DNA of 64,000 nt from Aplidium turbinatum. Lineage: Eukaryota > Chordata > Ascidiacea > Aplousobranchia > Polyclinidae. The stretch lies in contig OU964921.1 of the NCBI GenBank assembly GCA_918807975.1, forward strand, positions 30,530,498 to 30,594,497. The letters are read 5' to 3'. The notes below the pieces were generated by a model, which saw only the letters and a list, made by a program, of their open reading frames with translations, did not search any database and was not told the DNA's origin. The position numbers and the translations under genes are program-made. Shown here piece after piece: positions 15,001-24,702 of this stretch. Numbering within the stretch: the stretch's first letter is position 1; each line of letters begins with the position of its first letter.

Positions 15001-18000
15001 ATACGCCCAGTGTATATTTAAGTGTTGTCTAATACTCTTATTAGTTCACGTTTTGAAACTAAATCATCCAATTTCAGTTTTGCCAGATGCTGTTCAATAG
15101 TTTCGGCTAAAGCAGGGATTCTTAACCCTGAGTGTTCGCACTCGCACCACTAAGAGGTGTAAGACTTGTTCCTAAAGCGTGTGTGGATGCTGAATAATTA
15201 TAAAATGCCGTAGCCAAAGCCATGCTTGATTGCTTGTACACCGGTTTTTTAACCAACATTTTGAATGGTAGGTGACCATTACTTTTCAGCCGTTCTGGGA
15301 CTGGTTGGTTTTGAGGTTAAATTGTTTTGAACTAATCATGTGTTCATCATCATCATTTTCAGCCAGTGAGAGCCCACTGCAGAGAGTAAGCCTTCCCCTT
15401 TTCATGCCAATTTACATGATTATGTGCTAGTTGGTACCAATTGGTTGTATTGCATTGTTTGTCAATGCCGTCCCTCCATCTCACTTTTGGTTTTCCTTTC
15501 TTTCTTTTGGTTTCTCGCGGTGTCCATGTTGTTAATTTTTTAGTCCATCTATTGTCCTGATATCTTGCTATATGACCTGCCCAGGACCATTTTAGTTTCT
15601 TGATTGTGCTTTTTATATCTCTTAATTTCGTTTGATTTCTGATCCATTCGGCAATCTTTTTATCTCGCCATGTTAAACCCATCATGATTTGTTCATGTGC
15701 TCTCTGCATAGTTCTTAGTTTAAGTGTTAATTTCTTTGTAAGGTTCCAAGTTTCTGCACCATATGTAGCGGTTGGAAGGATGCATTGATCGTAGACTTGT
15801 TTTTTGAGAGAAAGAGACAGTTTTGACTTAAATATCGAACTTGCTCTTCCGAAGGCTTGCCATCCAAGTGATATTCTTCTTTTGATTTCATCTTCTTTAT
15901 TGGAGTTGGTTGTATTTTTTTGGCCAAGAGATATATAGTGATCAACTTTTTCGATAGTCGCTCCGTCCAAAAGAATATTGCTGCCGATGTCTAAATGTTT
16001 TTGAGAAGTTGAGTGTATGATTGGTCAATTCCCTGTTTTTCGAGTGCTGAAATGACAGCTGATGTTTCAACAGAGTCAAACGCTTTTTTATAATCTATTA
16101 GTCCAAGGCAGAGTGGGATGTTATATTCGTTTGTTTTTTCAATTAATTGGTTGATAGTATGCAAGTGGTCCATGGTTGAAAACCCTTCCCTAAAACCTGC
16201 TTGTTCTCTCGGTTGGTGGTAGTCCAAATCTTTAGCAATTCTGTTGGTAATTACTCGGGTAAAACAATTTTGGTAAAGAGGTCACTTTCTTCAACCATAA
16301 ACATATACATTGTATGTGTTTTTGACAAATTTGTGTGTGTTTGTGACAAAAAAGTGTGTGTGTGTTGTGACAAAAAAGTGTTTTTTTGAACAACCCTAAT
16401 ATACAACCAAGCAACCACACGGCATTTAACATAATCCATTAAAATTGAACATAAACTATAAGCTACAAACGTTTTCGGCCATACACACGCCAGCCCTTAT
16501 CAAGTAACAAAAAAAAATAACTGCTTATCATATCTACAATGAAAATGAATAACTGATCTAAACACTGAATTGAAAAACGAAATGCAAAATGAAACGGCAG
16601 AGCATAGGAGAAAGGCACAGCCTGTTTCACCCTAAAAGGGTAATCATCAGAAGGTTCTCCTTTTAGATTAAAACAGGCTGTCAAGAGTTTAAAGAGTAAT
16701 AACTATATTTGATTTAATTCGCTGTGCTTGGCTTTTTGCTTGGCATTGAGCACTTTTTGTAGTATTAATAGTTTTTATTGTTTAGTACGTACATATAGGA
16801 ATTATTGCGCGAGGGTCTTTCTACTACAGTCTGTCTGGATATCGGTGATCAGCGACGACGCGCAAAAGATACTGTTTTTGTTCTTTGTCACATGTGTGTA
16901 ATGTGTTGTATTCCGTGATCAACGCCACTCCACGCTCGGCAATGTCATTTACAACCTTCATTTCACTCACAATTGCTCTCGCTCTTTGATACGCGTCATT
17001 GGTTTCCCAGTTATCTGGGTCTATCTCCAAAAATGATGAAGACAAATTCAGGGCCTTAAAATCGGTTTGTATTTGATGTAGCAAAATCTTCCAAACTTTT
17101 GTCTGCAATTTCTTTGTGGCCAATTACAGCTTCTTTACTAGGCTGTACTCCTTCGTCACATGTCTTTATTGGAGTCATCATCTTCCGTTTAGTGTCTGAT
17201 GATACAGAATTATCAAAGAATGCCAACGCGTTTAGCTCCTCTCCCAGGTACCACAAATGACGCAACATCTTGTTCACTGCGGCCTTTGCCATCTTTGAAT
17301 GAATATCCTTGTACTGATCAAGTTGTTGAGAAATGCGAGATCCTGAGATAGTGCAAGAATCGGCGATGGGGTGAGAAACCAAGCTTTCACGTACACTCTC
17401 ATAACAAACACACAGATATTGCGCAAAGCGACATCCTCCCTTTTAGTCAACGTGTACTGTTTTCGGTACATCCCAACTTTGAGTGCATAGGTGGCTTTCG
17501 CCATCCACCATGAAAGGCACCAGGAGCCATGATTTTGATGCCACGAAGAGGAACTCTACCCAAGAATATGATGGTCAACTCAAGGAGCTCTGTAGTCGTC
17601 ACAATGTTGCTGTATTAACAATTTTCATTAGCGAAGGTTCTTATGGCATCTGCTACGTCTGTCACATGCTTTAAAGCCTCGTCGTCAGTTCACGCACATT
17701 GTACATCATCTTTAGCAATGAATGACCATTTCATTTGAAAACGCTTGAAGAGTAGAATGTCCGGACCAGTCGAACGACTCATCACACATGGAAATATTGT
17801 CTCGAGAACTATCTCGTGAATATGACGGCAGGCCAAATACAACAACTCTTTGGTTTTCAAATAAAATGGTCATTCATTGATTTTGTTACATCAAATACAA
17901 ACAGATTTTTTAAGGTTCTGAATTTGTCTTCATCATTTTTGGAGATAGACCCAGATAACTGGAAGACCAATGACGCGTATCAAAGAGCGAGAGCAATTGT

Positions 18001-21000
18001 GAGTGAAATGAAGGTTGTAAATGACATTGCCGAGCGTGGAGTGGCGTTGATCACGGAATACAACACAATACACACGTGTGACGAAGAACAAAAACAGTAT
18101 CTTTTGCGTGTCGTCGCCGATCACCGTCAGCGATATCCAGACTGCAGTAGAAAGACCCTCGCGCAATAATTCCTGTATGTATGTACTATGTATATTAGTT
18201 TACATCATGTACATTTGTACATGTAGTTTATTTGTTGTATTCTAAAGTTGTTCATGAATGTCCAATTTAGTCTCTGAATTTTAAACACAAGTATACAAAG
18301 TCGCAGCGGTGACGCGCTCGCTTTCCAATTATGCAATCCTGGTTTGACTCCGGGCTTATACTGGTTGTTGACAAACACCGCCCACCTCTACCCAGGGTGT
18401 AATATATTGGGTGGACGTAGTTGCTGAAGTAAAGGCGGCCGAGAGAAAGGAACTGGCCACCCTACTCTCGTTAGTGCTGAAGGCTTAGTATAATGAGAAC
18501 CTCGATGCTTGTATTCAAGTATGGGACTCACCTTTACCTTATACAAAGTCGCATAATTCGTACATGTACACCAGTTAGTATAATTCTTAATACAGACACA
18601 TGAGTTTATAAACAGACTATATAGTAATTATTAAACTGTATTTTTCTTGCAATATACCATGGCACTGTACCGTATTTTTTACTGTACCGTATCATATCAT
18701 ATCCTCTCGAAACGTTAAAATGGGGGCAAACGACAAAACTTTGAACCCCGGTAGCAACCTCTAAATATCAACCAATCTTAATGAAAATTCACATATGTCA
18801 TTTTCTCATCAATGGTAACAATATTTTAGGGTGAGACATTAACATTTACAAAAAAAGTTTTTTTTTGAACCACCCTAATGTATGTACAATTCGCGTCATG
18901 CGAACTTGTACACGACATTTGAACACAAGTAGGAGGGAGTCCCAGATTTAAGCTGAAAATAATAGCCAACTTTGAACGATTTATACACAGGAACAGTATC
19001 CACGTTGAACTTCATTTTGATAAAACTTGACATATTACTGACAAAGCGTCTCGATGCTTTACCCACAAAGGGAACTGTAAGAAAGTTTTTCCATTCACGC
19101 TCGTCCGCTTGAGAGTGCGTAGAACGTGAATCCAAAAACCCCCTCAGCACCTTATTGAAAAACCATGTGGGGTAGTTGTTCGCAATAAAATAAGACCGTT
19201 GTCACGTTTACTGTGAAAGTTTCCATCGTCCTCAACAACTTCAGTGCATCGGCGAGCAAGATGACCCATCTTCCTACATCGGAAACACCTCCTTCCCGGA
19301 CGAGCCCCCAGAATGTCACGATTTCTTTCTATCTCTTACCAGAAAAAAGACTTGGAAAGATTCAATGACGTAGTTTAATGGGAATTAACCGAAAAACCGA
19401 AGAATACCGAAAGATCTATTGAAAGAACAATAAATTAACAACAAGCTGTCAAGATGGCGGATACTGTCAAACATGAGATGATTGAAGACTTAGGGAGCAT
19501 GGCTGAACGAATGGGGCTGACTGGTAATGAGAAGTCTCAGTTTGTGATGGAAGAGTATCACAAGATAATGGACCAAAAAGCTCAGCGAGAAGCTGACGAA
19601 AGAGAAGATAGAAGAGCTGCTCGTGAAATAAGGAAAGCAGAACTTGAAGCTGAGGCTGAAGAAAAACGAGCACAGTGTGAAGCTGAAGCAGAAGAGAAGC
19701 GGGCACAGCGCGAAGCAGAAGCCGAAGAGAATCGGGCGCAACGCGAAGCAGAAGAAAGAAGAGCGCAATATGAATTGGAAAAATTAAAACTTGAATTAGA
19801 AAGACAAAAGCTGGACATTGGTGAGCGATCTAATTCTACTAATGATAATGCTCGAGATGTTATTGTGGCGCAAGTTAGACGTCCAGATTTGCCATCATTT
19901 GTTGAAGAAACAGATGAGTTGATTATGTGATGATGGGAGTTGTATTATTATGAGAGTTGTGTTATGAGTTGCGGATTGGTAGTTGGTGCAGAAATTATTG
20001 TTGATTGAGAGTTGAAGTAATCGAATACAAGTAGATGAGAATTGGTGCTGATATAAATTGTGTTCGAAATTAGAGTTATTTGAGAAGCCGTTCGTTAAAG
20101 TCCTTCAAGAAGTTAGATTATCATCTCACTAGTAGAACCATTCGACATTTAATTGACTGCTTTTCGGTTATAACCCATTAAACTACGTCATTGAATCTTT
20201 CCAAGTCTTTTTTCTGGTAAGAGATAGAAAGAAATCGTGACAACCGCAAACGATTGACTTCAATATTAAAATTATCAAAATTAGAGCAAATATCTTGTGC
20301 TCGCTCGAGCAGGCATTTAATTAATCCAGATTTGTAGGTAGAAGGACATACAACTCGCAACATCCTAATATAACTTTCACGGTAGAAAAAGCCAACCAGA
20401 CCATTCCCTTTCTCGATGTCGAAATTAAAATTAATAAAAACAAATTTCACGTTCTACGCACTCTCAAGCGGACGAGCGTGAATGGAAAAACTTTCTTACA
20501 GTTCCCTTTGTGGGTAAAGCATCGAGACGCTTTGTCAGTAATATGTCAAGTTTTATCAAAATGAAGTTCAACGTGGATATTGTTCCTGTGTATAAAACGT
20601 TTAAAGTTGGCTATTATTTTCAGCTCCAATCTGGGACTCCCTCCTACTTGTGTTCAAATGTCGTGTACAAGTTCACTTGTTCGCATGACGCGAATTGTAC
20701 ATACATCGGTATGTCTACGCGGCATTTGGCCACGAGAGTGAGGGAGCACTTAGATTTAACTAATTTGAACAAGCAAAGTGCCATTAAAGATCACATATTC
20801 GATTGCCAAACATGTTCTAATAACAAACCATCCTTGGAGTCGTTTGGAATTATGCGTAAATGTTCCACCGAATTCGACACTAAAATCCACGAGGCTTAGC
20901 TAATAAAATCATACAATCCTCGCCTCAATACACAGTTGTTTGTCTGAGGCGCTTCTTATTTACTCAACGTCTTTTCTTGATGCGTTATATAATGCGTCTT

Positions 21001-22457
21001 TGCCTCGTGTAATTTAAACGCCATGTGATGTGCCTTTCTCCTATGCTCTGCCGTTTCATTTTGCATTTCGTTTTTCAATTCAGTGTTTAGATCAGTTATT
21101 CATTTTCATTGTAGATATGATCAGCAGTTATTTTTTTTGTTACTTGATAAGGGCTGACGTGTGTAATGTGTATGGCCGAAAACGTTTGTAGTTTATAATT
21201 TATGTTCAATTTTAACGGATTATGTTAAATGCCGTGTGGTTGCTTGGTTGTATATGTTTACTCGGGTAAAAAGTTTGTAAATGTTGGAAGAAGACTTATC
21301 GGACGATAGTTTCCCAAGTCTTTTTGGTCTCCCTTCTTATGAAGAAGTATGATGAATGATGATAGCATTCTTCCAGTTGAAAGGAATTTGTCGTTTTAAT
21401 GCATTCCGTAAACAGATTGGCAAGAGGTGATGAAATTGTTTCTTCTGCATCTTTAATTAGGTCAGGCGTGATATTATCTTCACCAGGCGCTTTATTTCGT
21501 TTCATCTGACCAATTGCATGTGTTAGGCTACCTCAAATTCTGGACTGGTTAAGCAGAAAATATTTGTGCGACTACGCACCCTCTTCCTGGCAATGTAGCT
21601 TCATCGAAAATACGGTTCCTCTTAATTCTTGGTAAAAATATCCAAAATATTTGCTGAATTTTTGTAATAAAAAGATCTTCCTCCAAGCCTGAAAACGGTG
21701 ACCGTCTTAGAATTGTATGTTTCTTAACATGTAGCCTAGCTTAGTATCCAACACCAGACTAGAAAATATCAAGTGTCACAAAGCATGTTACTGAACTGCA
21801 AGGATTCATAAACCAACATTTATGCTAAATGTGTAATTGTGTATTATAGCCTACTGTTAGGCTTCTAAAAATAAATTGCTTACGTTACGTAGCCTACAGT
21901 TCGATGTCCACCTTTTCAGTAATCATAGTTTGTTCATGAAGAGAAAGTTGGCTATTGCAGTATCTTATCCATTCTACAAAGGGTTGATTCGTTCATAGCG
22001 GCGCCGACATGGGAAAGAATCACTGCTATAACATGAGCGTCAAGGAATGAGAGATCTAGTTTTTTGAAATGTTTTTATTGCTTTTCAGGTGTACGTTTGT
22101 GTAAGCATAATGAAACATCTGCGCCAGAAAATCTTGATCCACAGACAAAGACAGGACCTTCAAGTATTTCTCAAAGTTAGTTTCACCTTATCAAAAAGTA
22201 GACTATACACTTCAACACATTGAAAGGCGTTTCAGCCTATGAAAGATATTGTGTACCTGTCTGAACGGTTTCAACTAAAATTCCAGCTGTTTGGAGAAAT
22301 CGTTTACCGCACAACTTGTCTTCAGTCTCCATTATTTTTGCAGGAAAATGCTTTGGATGGATTTGTCATTTCCGAATGGATTCCCTACATGATGGAATTG
22401 GAGCGGAAATACAGAACTGTAGTTTTGTCCAGCATGAGAAATATTCTTCGCAACTAA
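85..22457 (+). CDS. TBC1D32: TBC1D32 / Broad-minded (BROMI) homologue, 5' end outside window
   Basis: Broad-minded is a ciliary protein needed for cilium assembly and Hedgehog signalling; it partners the kinase CCRK/CDK20 and has a degenerate TBC (Rab-GAP-like) C-terminus. Exons with matching phases: 85-226, 830-951, 1857-1995, 2131-2235, 2755-2837, 3557-3639, 4000-4071, 4570-4666, 4940-5101 (or to 5111), 5544-5748, 6379-6546, 7179-7259, 7524-7596, 7972-8105, 8593-8712, 9364-9452, 10181-10291, 10367-10593, 11076-11285, 11571 (or 11560)-11795, 13879-14033, 14589-14672, 14789-14947, 22089-22175, 22344-22457. About 1,080 codons are visible; vertebrate proteins are near 1,250, so only the N-terminus is missing. 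Recognition rests on remembered family motifs read here: [89 protein letters not shown] and a final [12 protein letters not shown] before TAA. Two junctions (5101/5544 and 11285/11560-11571) do not close cleanly in phase with the most obvious splice sites. The acceptor at 1857 was chosen on phase. Introns host several transposons. Confidence 0.93.
2478..2546. mobile_element. Short palindromic MITE, copy 1
   Basis: Ends read CCCGGACAGCAAAAT and, inverted, ATTTTGCTGTCTGGG, around a short middle with a TTGATTCAACGTC core. It lies in the TBC1D32 intron 2236-2754. Two further copies with the same ends are at 28441-28528 and 49018-49105. Confidence 0.75.
2925..3515 (+). mobile_element. LINE (non-LTR retrotransposon) 3' fragment
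   Basis: This intronic fragment encodes the C-terminal tail of a LINE reverse-transcriptase protein. Typical motifs are [35 protein letters not shown] and, after a stop, [13 protein letters not shown] and [10 protein letters not shown], ending at GGECGHP then tandem stops. An in-frame TGA sits where the family has GRPKKTW (Arg), a likely CpG decay. The copy is 5'-truncated: nothing of the endonuclease or the catalytic reverse-transcriptase core is present. It is inserted in sense between TBC1D32 exons 2755-2837 and 3557-3639. The 3' end runs into a TACTAC-like tail. Confidence 0.85.
5822..5935. repeat. Minisatellite, about 41-bp period
   Basis: The unit starting GTACGTGGTGAAGTGAAT and ending GCGAAATAATAC is repeated nearly perfectly for about 2.5 copies inside a TBC1D32 intron. 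Confidence 0.85.
8438..8556 (-). repeat. tRNA-derived SINE-like element
   Basis: Read on the minus strand it has an A-box-like TAGCTCTATCGCGAGAGC and, about 40 bases on, a B-box-like GAGTTCGATTCCAG, the arrangement of a tRNA-type internal pol III promoter. It does not look like a functional tRNA because no full cloverleaf is apparent. Intronic in TBC1D32. Confidence 0.5.
9076..9195. repeat. Diverged direct duplication
   Basis: TTTAACATATTTA followed by TTTTTTAACAAAACGT and ACTAAAACGTTT occurs twice in tandem about 65 bases apart, inside the TBC1D32 intron 8713-9363. Confidence 0.6.
12160..12255. repeat. Short GC-rich tandem repeat
   Basis: CACTGCGCCCGCACCGCA followed by AAAAATCTGAAA is repeated about twice, with a partial third unit. 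Confidence 0.6.
12420..12540 (+). repeat. LINE/SINE-type 3' tail, copy 1
   Basis: GCGCCTCTATACGGCTACAT, then TTTGTAAAGCTCTGAG, then TAGCGCTATATAAA, ending in an ATT triplet run. This resembles the conserved 3' tails of L2/CR1-type LINEs and their SINE partners. A second copy is at 13255-13400. Confidence 0.6.
13255..13400 (+). repeat. LINE/SINE-type 3' tail, copy 2
   Basis: Shares GCGCCTCCATACGGCTGC and CTTGTAAAACGCTCTGA with the copy at 12420, then an ACATTATTATTA tail. It lies in the same TBC1D32 intron (11796-13878). Confidence 0.6.
14085..14340 (+). repeat. tRNA-derived SINE-like element
   Basis: Begins with an A-box-like AGATAGCTCAGTTGGATAGG. Its distal part (GTGATCGATACTGCG through ACAAGTATGCGAACT) resembles the repeat tail at 42280-42475. 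It is wholly within the intron before exon 14589. Confidence 0.45.
15335..16264 (-). mobile_element. LINE ORF2, 3' half (interrupted LINE)
   Basis: Minus-strand non-LTR retrotransposon. 16227-15991 encodes reverse-transcriptase motifs ([29 protein letters not shown]). 15970-15359 encodes the C-terminal tail ([43 protein letters not shown]) and ends at a stop. The two parts meet without the YADD-type catalytic box, so there is an internal deletion of roughly a hundred codons. The N-terminal reverse-transcriptase portion is at 21258-21510, displaced by a 5-kb insertion. The whole LINE lies antisense in TBC1D32 intron 14948-22088. Confidence 0.85.
16398..16622. repeat. Left inverted terminal repeat of the Penelope-like element
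   Basis: From ATACAACCAAGCAACCAC to GGAGAAAGGCAC. It is closely matched in inverse orientation at 21031-21255 (starting GTGCCTTTCTCC, ending GTGGTTGCTTGGTTGTAT) and includes CAAACGTTTTCGGCCATAC. Confidence 0.9.
16617..16681 (-). ncRNA. Hammerhead-ribozyme-like motif
   Basis: The minus strand has CTGATGA (16650-16644), a hairpin ACCCT-TTT-AGGGT, then GAAAC (16628-16624), the core order of a hammerhead. The outer arms ACAGCCTGTTT and AAACAGGCTGT pair perfectly over 11 bp and would close stem III of a type III layout. Stem I would be AAGG-AGAA-CCTT but is preceded by extra bases, and two extra Us follow CTGATGA, so activity is doubtful. Penelope-like elements are known to carry hammerheads in their terminal repeats, which fits the location. 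Confidence 0.5.
16798..17504 (-). pseudogene. Transposon-associated ORF of unknown function, minus copy
   Basis: Minus-strand frames with [20 protein letters not shown], then [36 protein letters not shown] and [14 protein letters not shown]. The same segment occurs inverted at 17816-18173, forming arms of nearly 300 bp. I recall similar ORFs recurring in other invertebrate genomes as multicopy, transposon-like sequences but cannot name the family. At least one frame change separates the two minus-strand reading frames. Confidence 0.5.
17816..18173 (+). pseudogene. Inverted second copy of the unknown ORF, C-terminal part
   Basis: Encodes [39 protein letters not shown] and [19 protein letters not shown], ending KTLAQ then TAA. 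It is a near-identical inverted duplicate of 16798-17095, and both copies end at a shared CTCGCGCAATAATTCC edge. Confidence 0.55.
18290..18540 (+). repeat. tRNA-derived SINE-like element
   Basis: GTGACGCGCTCGCTTTCC followed by a B-box-like GGTTTGACTCC, a body of about 170 bases, and a terminal TATGGGACTCACCTTTACC. It is nested in the Penelope-like composite. Confidence 0.4.
18880..19380 (-). mobile_element. Penelope-like fragment, minus copy
   Basis: The minus strand encodes [38 protein letters not shown] and VVYKF. It is nearly identical to the plus-strand copy at 20510-20680, but breaks off before the GIY-YIG-like part. The flank near 19318-19380 is also matched in inverse at 20175-20240. 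Old, incomplete fragment. Confidence 0.75.
19454..19930 (+). mobile_element. Gag-like fossil of an LTR-type retroelement
   Basis: Encodes a highly charged coiled coil (Glu/Arg/Ala-rich, repeating [12 protein letters not shown]) followed by [13 protein letters not shown], a junction seen in gag-like proteins of Ty3/gypsy-related elements. Only this portion is recognisable, so it is a broken remnant sitting between the inverted Penelope-like pieces. Family assignment is tentative. Confidence 0.4.
20175..20905 (+). mobile_element. Penelope-like fragment with GIY-YIG-like endonuclease end
   Basis: The plus strand reads [20 protein letters not shown], then [34 protein letters not shown] and [11 protein letters not shown]. 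The TYIG, Arg and His spacing is that of the C-terminal GIY-YIG-like endonuclease of Penelope-like reverse transcriptases. Only the distal part of the protein survives. Inverse counterpart at 18880-19380. Confidence 0.75.
21031..21255. repeat. Right inverted terminal repeat of the Penelope-like element
   Basis: Inverse partner of 16398-16622, with only scattered differences. The similarity stops abruptly at the GTGCCTTTCTCC end. Confidence 0.9.
21258..21510 (-). mobile_element. LINE ORF2, N-terminal reverse-transcriptase piece
   Basis: The minus strand reads [18 protein letters not shown] and then, with frame slips, a PISLLP-like and YKLFTRV block, the start of the reverse-transcriptase domain. 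KLFTRV is duplicated at the other side of the inserted element (16251-16264 versus 21258-21271). This shows that the two LINE halves were once joined. Confidence 0.8.
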
Positions 22458-22517
22458 TCTTAGCTGTGCAATTGACTTTTTCGTACAGTAGGCACTGTGT
22501 ATTTTGGTAGTTTTTTA

Positions 22518-22523
22518 AATAAA
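22518..22523 (+). terminator. Poly(A) signal of TBC1D32
   Basis: Canonical AATAAA 61 bases after the stop codon, followed by T-rich sequence. The convergent ZNRD2 stop lies about 610 bases further on. Confidence 0.75.
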
Positions 22524-23136
22524 TCATTTGATTTTATTTGCATACCTGTGTAAACATTATATTGGTCTCCGAGTGATCTCACTGTGGCTAAGGTAATCAC
22601 TCCGGGATGAGTGGTCTCAAATTCAAGTTTGTGAATATGTCATAATTTCAATTTGTTTTCCATGCACGGAAGTTTAAAAGAAGGAATGGATTGAAACTTG
22701 GTTCTTCCCAACACAAGTTCTGATATTGCATTTATCACATTAATGATGGGATTACGCGACAATAAACCTCACGAGTGTATTTTCTGTGCAAATAGCTACA
22801 TTGGATTTGTCTCACCTATAAAAAGAAAGGCTTATTCAGATAGCGTCTATTTATCTTGACCAACATCCAAACCTAGATTCCACCATAGCTGAACATAAAG
22901 CAACCTAATATTCCCATACAAAGTTATTACATGAAGTTATTTTTTTCACAAAGTTATTACAGCTCAGCTTTAATAATCATTTCAATAAAAAAAAGACCAT
23001 ACGAAACTGGCAATGACACTGCTCTGAAAATAAAATCCAAAATTCGAAATATGACTAACAAGCATGGTTGAAGACCTCACACAAAAACGAGCAGATAGCA
23101 CACGATTTTATATTCTGGAAATAAAACCCCATAAAT
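22524..23136. other. Convergent intergenic spacer, nothing recognised
   Basis: Spacer between the TBC1D32 3' end and the ZNRD2 stop codon. AT-rich, with a short duplicated ACAAAGTTATTACA near 22919 and 22950. No gene or transposon end was seen. Confidence 0.6.
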
Positions 23137-24702
23137 TTAAATCAACTTTTTAATTGCAATTGCAGAGTCTGAACAAGCCTTTATAGCGTCGCATATAGCT
23201 TTAATCTCGTCTGGTTTATCGCACGGAATCAACTGGTTCGATAGCATTTCAATTTTTGCTTTCACTCTCATATAAGATGAGATCAATTGAATGTTATCTG
23301 TTGGTAAGTTCATGGTTTGAGGAGTAACAACTGTGCAATGGGCAGCAGGCGATGTTTGTTGCACAGGTGTGGTTTGTTCTCTTTCTGCAAGATAAAAGAA
23401 CAGCTTAGTTCGCACAAAACAAAAGTATTTCCAAGCTTACATTGTAATTCCACAAAAGGTTAATTTTAAAGCAGGTTTTCGTACTTGTTTGAGTCGGCGC
23501 AACACTAAGTCAATTTCTAAAGTTCTGTGGACCGCACAAGCCAAAACCAAAAAAAAAAAAAAAAGCCAAAACCAGTTTAAAAAATATCAGAGGCAGAAGC
23601 GGATCCGGTACTCAAGTTTCGTTTTTGTACAGTAACTTACAACACTTTTTTCAATTTCAAAAAAAAATTCAGAATTTTTATTTGTACAGTACACTTGTTT
23701 CGAATAAGTCTGACGAAGTCACACCGCTTAAAAAAATTTTCAACATTTTTTTAGTTAAATCACTCAATTCTAAGGCAAAGGGTGTTGGTTCAGGAAAGAC
23801 GCTGGAACCCCTATTTTAAAAGCATATTTGACAGGAGTAACGACACATCGGAGTAGTTCCACCCAAAGAAGTGGTCCCCTATTGTAATCACGGACCCATT
23901 TCAAAGAATTATTTATCAAGCCTATAATCCTTAGTTTTCTTTAAAATACTGTATATGAATTTTAGTATGGTACTTTATCTCAAAACAACGCATTCAAGAA
24001 TCCACTAATCAGAGCCCAGATTGAAAACCACTGTTACAGTAAGCTGGGACCGACACACCTAGTCCCAAGAGTCGCGTTTATAGCTTTAAGGGCTGGTTTA
24101 AATATTCAGTCGCTATTTAAGCTAGGTAAAGATTATAACATTATGTGTTACCTGTCGCAATGGCAGTGTGCGTGATAGTAGTTCTACTGTTCGTTAAAAA
24201 GTCATCTTGAGTATCAGCATGTCGACGCTGGTGCTGCTCCAATACAGAAGCGGCTGCGGCCTCTGCACTTATAGCAGGGTCATCTTTTGATGTCTCTGAC
24301 TGCAGTTCATTGCAGGCAACACAGTAATATTGATTGTTTCTATCTTGTAGCAAGATTGTGCTGCACTCTCCACATAGTTGGTCCAGCATTCTATAACCTT
24401 TGAGAAAAGTGCTCTGTTATCCACAAGTTGTAATGGGTAACACCAATCTCACCACAACATGCCAACGTATTTCTGGCCACTAAAAAGTAAGTTTTTACGC
24501 CAAGAAACCAAAGGAAAGTTCAACGTAAAGTTAGCATTGTTTCTCAGCAATTACTTATACAGATATTTGCTAGTTCAAAACCTTTGAGCATGTATTCTCC
24601 CATTAAACGGCTTATTTGATTATTTCTTTCTCTTCGTGCTTCTATAACCTTCAATTCCGCTTCATTTGGTGGCTTCCAGTCATTCATATTGTGTTCAGCC
24701 AT
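23137..24702 (-). CDS. ZNRD2: ZNRD2 (SSSCA1, p27 autoantigen) homologue
   Basis: Three exons on the minus strand: 24702-24582, 24397-24152 and 23384-23137, joined in phase 1 at both introns, 204 residues (human ZNRD2 is 199). The N-terminus MAEHNMNDWKPPNEAELKVI matches the family's WxPPxEAE start. RISRLMG-like and GYRMLDQLCGECSTILLQD lead into a zinc ribbon with CxxC (CGEC) and CVAC, followed by the family's KDDPA and Ala-rich stretch. The C-terminus (DAIKACSDSAIAIKKLI) matches the family's closing helix. ZNRD2 is a small zinc-ribbon protein linked to mitotic/centromere autoantigens and tankyrase binding; its biochemical role is poorly defined. The start lies in exon 1, at 24702. It converges on TBC1D32 and lies 850 bases downstream of 14-3-3 on the same strand. 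Confidence 0.95.

Larger units (their letters stand above)
16265..21257. mobile_element. Penelope-like composite inserted in the LINE
   Basis: A 5-kb insertion bounded by the duplicated TTACTCGGGTAAAA (16251-16264 and 21258-21271). Near its ends are about 220-bp inverted repeats. Inside are two oppositely oriented Penelope-like segments (18880-19380 minus, 20175-20905 plus), two inverted copies of an unidentified coding segment, a SINE and a gag-like fossil. Long inverted terminal repeats and variable-length target duplications are known for Penelope-like elements, and the GIY-YIG-like domain supports that family. The element is old and broken. Confidence 0.75.

Noticed and set aside
15359-15970. 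203-codon minus ORF as a host gene
   Set aside because: Its motifs ([24 protein letters not shown]) are those of a LINE ORF2 tail.
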